Shown in pieces: positions 57,481 through 64,000 of a stretch of DNA of 64,000 bases (within the stretch, counting starts at the first letter, position 1; every line of letters starts with the position of its first letter). This stretch comes from Plectrocnemia conspersa (taxonomy: Eukaryota; Arthropoda; Insecta; Trichoptera; Polycentropodidae), in the NCBI GenBank assembly GCA_009617715.1, contig VTFK01000189.1:434001-498000 (forward strand), written 5' to 3'. The notes beneath the pieces are model-generated. The model was not told where the DNA came from and ran no database searches. It saw only the letters and a list, made by a program, of their open reading frames with translations. The position numbers were made by a program, and so were the translations under genes.

Positions 57481-57720
57481 AAAAAAGGGAATATTTGCAA
57501 CGTCACGTTGCTGGGATAAATTCGTCACAGGAATTTATAAACGTCTTGAAAGATGATTTCATTTCTCGATACATTACATGTTTTGACGTCATATGAAGCG
57601 TGACGTAAAATGTATCTCGATACAATTGTATCGACAATATTTTTTTTCATATAGAAGTAATTAGATCGTTCCTCGTTCATGTTGTTACGGAACGGCGATT
57701 CTTAAATATTGAAAATATCT
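57481..57720. promoter_or_regulatory. nested palindromes with CRE words
   Basis: Within 150 bases lie GCAACGT-C-ACGTTGC (57497-57511), a full CRE TGACGTCA (57584-57591), a half-CRE TGACGTAAAA (57601-57610) and a perfect 18-base palindrome, TCGATACAATTGTATCGA (57617-57634). The CRE and half-CRE belong to an imperfect larger dyad: CTCGATACATTACATG upstream mirrors AAAATGTATCTCGATAC downstream. No frame is open. The clustering of symmetric words far exceeds the neighbouring DNA. It could be a CREB/ATF-type regulatory site or a folded transposon end. Confidence 0.4.
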
Positions 57721-58880
57721 CATTATATAAATTTAGTTGCTCGTGCGTTCATAATAAGGTAAAAATACAATAATAATGTAATATTTTTATAAGAATACTT
57801 GAACGTGGACACAGCCATTTTTATGTAAAAAAAATAAGTTGTTACCATATAAATTTCTGTATGTATTTTGTGTTTTTTAAAAAAAATTTGACTTTCTGTT
57901 TTTTTTGTTTCACAAATTTTTGAGTAACTTTAATAAATATTATGGCTCTACAAAAAATATGACTAATTTGACCACGTGTGGTAAATTAATACTAATGACT
58001 TCCAATGACGCATCTGTGGCATTTCGAGTGTGACACACATTATAAAAGGGAAATATCCATCTTCTCGCGATTAAACTAAGAATGACAGCGCTAATCGATT
58101 TACATAAATATTATGGTACCACGTGGTTATTTTATTAGTAGAACAGCTTTTAATAAAAATTATATCTATCTGTGCTTTTAATAGAGTTTGACTACTTTCG
58201 ATATATGTAATAATATGTATATATATTATATATTATCGATTGATACTGAGTGAGATTCGTATAATACAGCACACAATTTTCAAAAGATATGATAAAAAAT
58301 AATCATTTTACTGATATCTAATTTTAAATGGTATAATTTAATATAATAACCAGTGCCACATATGTCACGAAAAAGGTTTTCGTTTTTTATTTTTAATTAT
58401 CTGAAAAATATTGAATTATAAATAATTGAACTAAACACAACATATAGTTGTGAATAACTATTTAAATTTATATGAGTCGCAGATTGTGCAGGTAAAATAT
58501 TTATAGCTACTTAGAATATTTTGAAAGAATATAAGAAAATCAAGTTGAGTTAGTGTATTAAAAAATAAGTAATCGCTGATTTTGAGATTGCAAGATAATA
58601 TATGAAATACAATTTTGATTTATTGCACAATTTTTTAAACATTAAAAACGTCATATAAGCTTAGTAGATTAACTGTCGAATGTATGAGCAACAAATTTGA
58701 TATAATGGTCAAAGAACTGCTGAATATTTTGTTTGTAAATTTAATAAAAATTTATATCAAATAAATTTTGAGCTTCCATTTGAAAATATAATCACTCTTA
58801 GGTACACTTGAAAATGTGTACGGGTTTCTACTACTTGCATAATTCATTTACAAATTTTCTAACGAGCATTTCGAACAAAT
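57721..58880. other. AT-rich spacer with weak patch
   Basis: AT-rich, with a richer patch at 57965-58130 carrying two E-boxes CACGTG (57973-57978 and 58120-58125) and GAATGACAGCGCTAATCGAT near 58080 (TGACAG Hth-type plus ATCGAT). No gene. Confidence 0.35.
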
Positions 58881-59600
58881 GAAAAGAAAATAGAAGAGAT
58901 CTTGAAACTAATCAATCATTCAGCCAATCGTTGCATTCACTTCTTAGAACAACAACATATGTTTACGCCTTTAGAAAGTGATATAAGCTTGATGGACATC
59001 TCCGAGGTCAAATTGTGCAACGGGATTTTTGTGACCTTACGGTGCTCTTTGTCTTCGAGTGATATATTGTTTGCCGGTTTCGCAACAAAGAAATATGTTG
59101 TCAATGCATCAGAAAATACGTGTTATTTATGTAAAACCCTTTTTTCTAGTCGTAACGAGAGCTTTTGTGTGGTCCCATCCTTTATACTATTGTCTAGTTT
59201 ATCATTATTGATGAATAATAATTTTGGGCCACAGTCCAATAAGATCCATCACAACCACATTCATCCCGAGATCTTAATCACTCGTAAGTACATATACGTA
59301 CCGAAAAAACTACTCTTTGTTTGGAAAGGATGCGCGATAAACAATGCGTTCTACATTAAACAAAGAATTATTGTTTTTTCACTTTTTTGTTAACGTTTTA
59401 GCAGCAGTTTTAATTTTAAGGCGTAAACACATTGCGTAAATGTGTTAAAAGAGTGATGCAATTGGCCTGCTAACATCGTCATCGACAATTCGCCAAAGCT
59501 GTCTGAGTATGTATAATATAACAACAAGAAGTACTTCGCTTTTTTGAGATTCCAGACAATGGAGTCATATTTGAAGAGCAAGTAAACGTACAACTCAATA
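58881..59600. other. possible decayed coding region, unassigned
   Basis: GC content is higher here than in the spacers. On the plus strand 163 codons are open (58902-59393), the longest frame in the window; it opens with TTG and the first ATG is codon 20 (58959). On the minus strand, broken frames also read like protein: DSIVWNLKK and SFGELSMTMLAGQLHHSF within 59390-59593, then VERIVYRASFPNKE and MNVVVMDLIGLWPK, then EDKEHRKVTKIPLHNLTSEM. The minus strand looks more natural in composition but has several stops. I recognise no domain. The likeliest reading is an old mobile-element or gene fragment in minus orientation. Confidence 0.3.
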
Positions 59601-59689
59601 TATATGTATATTTAATTTATTATGCAGATGTTTTAAAATATTATTGATAATTAAACATATAAAATATATTTCAAACTTAATTTAAAAAA

Positions 59690-60250
59690 ATAAAACGGGC
59701 TAGGTTCGGTGATTCGGTGATTTTACCCAGGTTTATAATTAGTGATGCCAACTCGCGCGTGTCTCGCGGTGCGCTGTAGAGCTCACTTTGTGCACAAATC
59801 CTAATCATGCCGCACATTTAAAAAAAAACAACACACTATTCTGAAATATTCGGCGCCGAGATTTGTTCCGGCTTCTCACTTTACGTCCACGGAACGGATT
59901 GTATTGTTTTTGTCGATATTTTCAGAGTCGAATTTATTATTATTCGCTTTGTCGCGTTGCGGTGAATGTCACGAAACCTGACACTTGCGATGACTTCTAG
60001 CCACCGTGACTGATAGGCCGCCGACCGAACAATTCAAGAGCCGGGAATCCGTGAAGGGAAACACGAAACCGAAACGACGCCGTTACGCCGAGGCGCAAAA
60101 TTAAGGATATTGGGTTCGTGCGAGCCCTTAATTAAATCCGCCGAGGAATTCGCTAATTGTCGGCAATTATGATCTGCTTCCAATTTGCTTTGGGCATTAA
60201 ACTTTTGTCAAAATTGTTTATTATTGGCCACTTGAAATTTACCGATCCGA
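59690..60250. other. GC-richer island 22 (candidate CNE)
   Basis: A long, strong island. It contains a tandem TTCGGTGA-TTCGGTGA (59705-59720), AACTCGCGCGTGTCTCGCGG near 59752, CGGCGCCGAG near 59851 and GACGCCGTTACGCCGAGGCG near 60075. No frame of any length is open despite the composition, which argues against coding. Candidate regulatory element. Confidence 0.4.
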
Positions 60251-61034
60251 ATAATTTATTTTAACGACTAATATTAGCGTCTGAGAGATTAGATATCAAA
60301 TTTTATTGATACTTACTCATCATTTCATTAATGAATATTATAAGATAAATTTGTAATTCTTATGTACTTTAAAAATATTGTCAGTGACGGCGATTAATAT
60401 TTTCTAAGAAATAATTAAACAGTATAAAGAAGCAGCTAAAGTAATAAAATAAGTTCTTTATTGAGACCGGTTTTGGCACAAACAACTCTCAGCGGCTCCT
60501 TGCTTTGAATGAAAACCCCTGAGAACAATTGCCAACAACAATTTATATTTGTTTTACAAGACTGACAGATATCAGTATATTAAAAAACAACGTTTTGTGT
60601 GTGCCGGACATCGTCCCGCATAGATTACTTAAAAGTCTGCAAGGCGGCTAACGTTTTAGTTTGGGCAGAAAAATATACATTTTAACGATTGGCGAGTGCC
60701 AATAAAAGCCAAGCCCCTCCCCGAGTTGTTTATATTGATGATCCACAATAAATTGAATGTCTAATTTTTTCATGCAAAATAAATCATTTTTTATGCAAAT
60801 AAATCCATAAAGGGGGTTAATTGGATCTTCCATATTGATAAGATGAACGCCCTCAGAATTTACATTTTAACCTTAGTGGATGTGATAAAATTTGAAAGAA
60901 CTCTAGTAATTTACTATTTCTTTCAAAATAAGAACTCGAAGAATTTTTAGTTAGTCTATATTTTTATAACTTTTACATTGACTTACATTTTCTTATTGTA
61001 TCATACAATAAATTATTTTGTAAAATCAGTAATA
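60251..61034. other. AT-rich to intermediate spacer
   Basis: Intermediate near 60470-60740 and AT-rich elsewhere. The 61-codon minus-strand frame at 60648-60833 is not recognised. No repeat structure found. Confidence 0.35.
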
Positions 61035-61065
61035 CAGTGAACCATGCGTAATTTGAATGAGACCT
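61035..61065 (+). mobile_element. possible pogo-like terminus
   Basis: TA followed by CAGTGAACCATGCGTAATTT resembles the pogo/Tigger-like ends at 15006 and 35931 (shared CAGTGAA, here CAGTGAACC as at 35931). No right end was found downstream, so this may be a fragment or chance. Confidence 0.25.
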
Positions 61066-61359
61066 TCATATTTTTGACAAGATAATTGTGACGATAATTA
61101 CGTCGAAATACAAAAACCTGCATTTCATTTAACATTATACTTTCAAAGGAAAGTAACGAAGGTACATAATGTCTTCCTGCAATCAACGGTCCAAAAGGAG
61201 AAACTTCCCAAAAGCCCCGTTACTTCATGAACCACTAACTAAAGTAAAACATAAAAATCGTCAAAGGACCGTTAACTTATATATTTTATGAAACCGGCGG
61301 AAGTGTAATAACTTGGACTGGCATACCAAATTATTAATGAATAGTTAATTTATTTGGTG
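61066..61359. other. spacer, nothing recognised
   Basis: Intermediate composition with no gene or repeat that I can support. Confidence 0.35.
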
Positions 61360-61620
61360 ACTACAATGAATCGAATACTATTCAGAGCCGAAATATATAT
61401 ATATATAAATAATTTCTCATTCTGCGCGGTCTGTTGAGATATCATCCGGATTATCCCAGAGAATATGTTTATTATTAATCCGATGACCCTTTGGCAGGAC
61501 CGCTGAGGCCGATTGTGCTCTGGGTCTCGCAAATTGTAATCCGTGCTTCAAAGGGCGCAATTCCTTTCCTTGTTATCATCGCCCGGGTGAAAGTTTAACA
61601 AAACAAGTTTATTAAAATGA
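61360..61620. other. GC-richer island 23
   Basis: An island with TCTGCGCGGTCTGTTGAG near 61421, ATCATCCGGATTATCCCAG near 61440 (CCGGATTATCC contains a K50-type GGATTA) and GATGACCCTTTGGCAGG near 61481. The 60-codon minus frame (61350-61532) is unmatched. Candidate noncoding element. Confidence 0.35.
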
Positions 61621-62059
61621 AGCCCGTATGATGCTGTGCTCAAAACTCTGTTTTTACTTATCTTTTCTGGAAAACACTCAATGTGAAATTCAAATGTACA
61701 TAAGCATACATCATATGCCTTGACATTTTCAGTACACGAGGAAAATTTATTTTTATAATGAGATTGTTTTTATATATTTTTTTTAATTTATTGAAAAAAA
61801 AACACATATCAGTGTTAAAGTTGTATTGTGTACTGAACATACGGTTAAAATACATAACCATTTTAATCCAACAAGAGTTTTTAAACTATAATTCACCCTC
61901 CTTAAACCTGCAAATTACTATTTATTTTAAATATATAAATATTATTTTCAAGTACACTAATATAATATTCACAGTCAGAATTTATAAATATAGAGTAATT
62001 TAAATACATATATATTTAAATATACAATAAATATAGAATTGCCCCATTTAAAGGTATTT
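61621..62059. other. AT-rich spacer, nothing recognised
   Basis: AT-rich; opposed frames at 61658-61861 and 61758-62003 are Phe/Ile/Lys-biased chance sequence. Confidence 0.45.
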
Positions 62060-62820
62060 TAAAGACTATTTAATTCAATAAAACGAAACGAGTTAAGATA
62101 GACGAACGGAGCGGTTAAACTTTAAACGCGTCGCCGCTTTACGGTTTAAATGAATATTATAATTCGGTCAACTCGCGCGCAGTAAAACAACTTCGTATAT
62201 AATATTTTTCTCGACTCTTATTATATTTTCATAACAATAAAATCCTCCAGCGCGTGACTGAAAATACTCCATATTAATAAAAAAAAAACCGAGAATTTTC
62301 CTCGGCAACTTTCTCAAACAATACCGTTCAAACTTTTTCCATAGTTTAAGATTAACTCGAGTCGTGCCTATCGAGCCGAAAAAGTAAACCGCTTTTTAAA
62401 CAGTCCGACGACTTTTTCCAATATTCAATATAAAAAATACTAATTGAATTTGATTTTATTATTATATTAAAAATCGAACATTTTACGCAGTATTTATGTG
62501 AAAAAGTTTTTTCACGAGCTTTCGTCAAGGTCCATTCGTCTCCTCGGGCGTTAAATGGATACCCATGGGACCATTTATCGCCAATTTTCGGAATTCGTCG
62601 AATGGCGATGTGTATATTTCAATATAATATTTTTTTTCGCAAAAGATGAATATTTCGGATGTGATGTATATGGCGAATGAAAGAGTTTTGCCATATCCGT
62701 GTTTTATTGCAGCAATAAAATTGGGGAAATGCGAAAATAAAAATCGCACTAGTATTTCTTTCAACAAAAAACCATTACGCAAATCCTTCTGACGCTTGTC
62801 CTAAATTATTTATATAGATG
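62060..62820. other. GC-richer island 24 (candidate CNE)
   Basis: A long richer stretch. It contains GGTTAAACTTTAAACGCG and GCCGCTTTACGGTTTAAATG near 62112-62150, and the inverted repeat ATCGCCA (62577-62583) / TGGCGAT (62603-62609) around TTTTCGGAATTCGTCGAA. The 85-codon minus-strand frame at 62525-62782 starts with ATG but shows no recognised domain. Candidate regulatory block. Confidence 0.35.
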
Positions 62821-64000
62821 TTCAAGGAAATGTTTGGTAATTTGGCCACTTTTAAATAATAGATATCAGTAATTTAAAACAATAAAAATGTACTACTTTC
62901 ATCGATTCATATTTGTTTTGGTAATGAAAATATATTTATTAAACTTCTACCATTATGAAAGTGTCGTTATAACTGTAAAAGTTTTACAACAATGCCATTT
63001 GATGCATTTTTAATGACATATAAATTGCTTGAAAAGTATGCGTATACATTTTATTTTATTAGTACTATACTAAATATAACACATTTCAATACTTAAATAT
63101 AACAAAAAGTATTAAGGAGGAAAAACTTTTAAGTATCATTGAATTGAAAATTATTAAAAAATCAACAACCTTATTTCGATTTATAATGATATCACTCTTG
63201 TTTTATTTTCTCACATATAATTAACCATTTACCGTTTAAACAGTACATAATGTACACAATTTTAGCATAAATAATAAACATAAGCTAAAATGTAAGAAAC
63301 ATTAAGAATATCCATTATTTTTGTATGAAAATCTCACATATGTACATATATTAGATTATTGAATTATTGCAACTGAGAAAATTCCATACCATAAAAAGCA
63401 TTTTTACGTTTATTATAGTAAGTAGACGTAAAACTGGTTAAGTAAACCATGAAAAAACAAGCTACCAATGAACATATGTATATAAAAACATACATATTAT
63501 AGTGGTAAATAAAATTATATATAATTTTAAACATATGGTTGTATTTTTAGACTCCTTGATAATTTTTCGTATTGATTCATGTACCAAAAACTTGACTTAC
63601 AAGTTAAAAAATATTATTTTAATTAAGAGCCAAAATAATTCAATAATATTGAAATCCATAGTTAATGAACCATAGTAATAAAACACGAAAAATTACTAAA
63701 AATGTAAATAACTAACAATAATCATAGCAAAAGTATTTATAGAGAATGTTGCAGAAAATTATTAAAAATAAAACCATATAGAAAAAAACCCTGATTTTTT
63801 GCAATTCTGCATATAAATCTTGTATTCTCTATGGCAAATCTTATTATACAATAATCATTGAAATTAATGTGAATTTTATTTATTATTATAATAAAAAAAA
63901 ATGTGACAAAAAGCAATATTGTAATAAAAATGTAATAAATTAGTAAATATTTTTTTGTACGGATTTTTTTATACCAAAAACGACTTATTTTACTTAAATA
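62821..64000. other. AT-rich spacer, nothing recognised
   Basis: AT-rich to the end of the window. No coding signal, RNA gene, element end or clear repeat. Confidence 0.45.

Noticed and set aside
1..64000. CRISPR array, prokaryotic operon or virus insertion
   Set aside because: No spaced identical repeats, no Shine-Dalgarno-style gene packing and no viral protein motifs were seen. All features fit a eukaryotic arthropod genome.

Overview
This window reads as intergenic or intronic DNA from an AT-rich arthropod nuclear genome, most likely an insect. There is no dense run of long open frames, no operon-like packing and no recognisable intact host gene. What can be recognised is transposon debris typical of insects: a mariner-type transposon, hAT elements, pogo-like ends, an RTE-like remnant and a truncated non-LTR retrotransposon of the CR1/Jockey type. 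The order cannot be fixed from the sequence alone. Almost all open frames of 60 to 160 codons here are chance frames, or run open on both strands inside GC-richer patches. I do not call them genes.

Layout. About 28 GC-richer islands of 0.1 to 0.7 kb stand out by eye against a background of A/T runs. The main ones lie near 1.5, 2.5, 6.2, 7.2, 10.0, 13.5, 16.4, 19.0, 19.9, 23.6, 25.0, 27.6, 29.5, 33.2, 37.3, 42.1-42.8, 47.7, 48.8, 49.6, 55.2, 55.9, 57.6, 60.0, 61.5 and 62.5 kb. Many hold perfect palindromes or hairpins and recognisable transcription-factor words: Grainyhead, Su(H), POU, Myb, K50 homeodomain, E-box and CRE. Their spacing and lack of coding structure suggest a regulatory gene desert or a very long intron with conserved noncoding elements. 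That is inference and needs cross-species alignment.

Transposable elements. (1) A mariner-type element at 25508-26713 has matching terminal inverted repeats, TA flanks and a broken transposase. (2) A deleted hAT element at 45616-46729 has a perfect 8-bp target duplication and clustered ACTCGAG subterminal words. (3) A GC-rich hAT-like miniature element lies at 35208-35673. (4) A hAT transposase fragment of the Buster/ZBED type lies at 38616-38814. (5) A 5'-truncated CR1/Jockey-type retrotransposon lies on the minus strand at 49940-52480, with a one-base insertion inside its FADD catalytic box. (6) A decayed RTE-type remnant lies near 8703-9420. (7) Pogo/Tigger-like material includes a 360-bp MITE at 15006-15365 and possible single ends at 35931 and 61035. 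(8) Two tRNA-derived SINE heads lie near 242 and 720. (9) A ~350-bp diverged tandem dimer lies at about 4490-5165.

No gene network can be proposed. The window contains dead or dying mobile elements plus candidate cis-regulatory islands. The most unusual structures are the nested palindromes with CRE words at 57.5-57.6 kb, the everted Su(H)-type hairpin at 19.0 kb, the paired Grainyhead-type sites at 19.8 kb, the pair of GC hairpins at 29.2-29.5 kb, and the recurrent tRNA B-box-like palindrome GGGTTCGAACCC inside islands.
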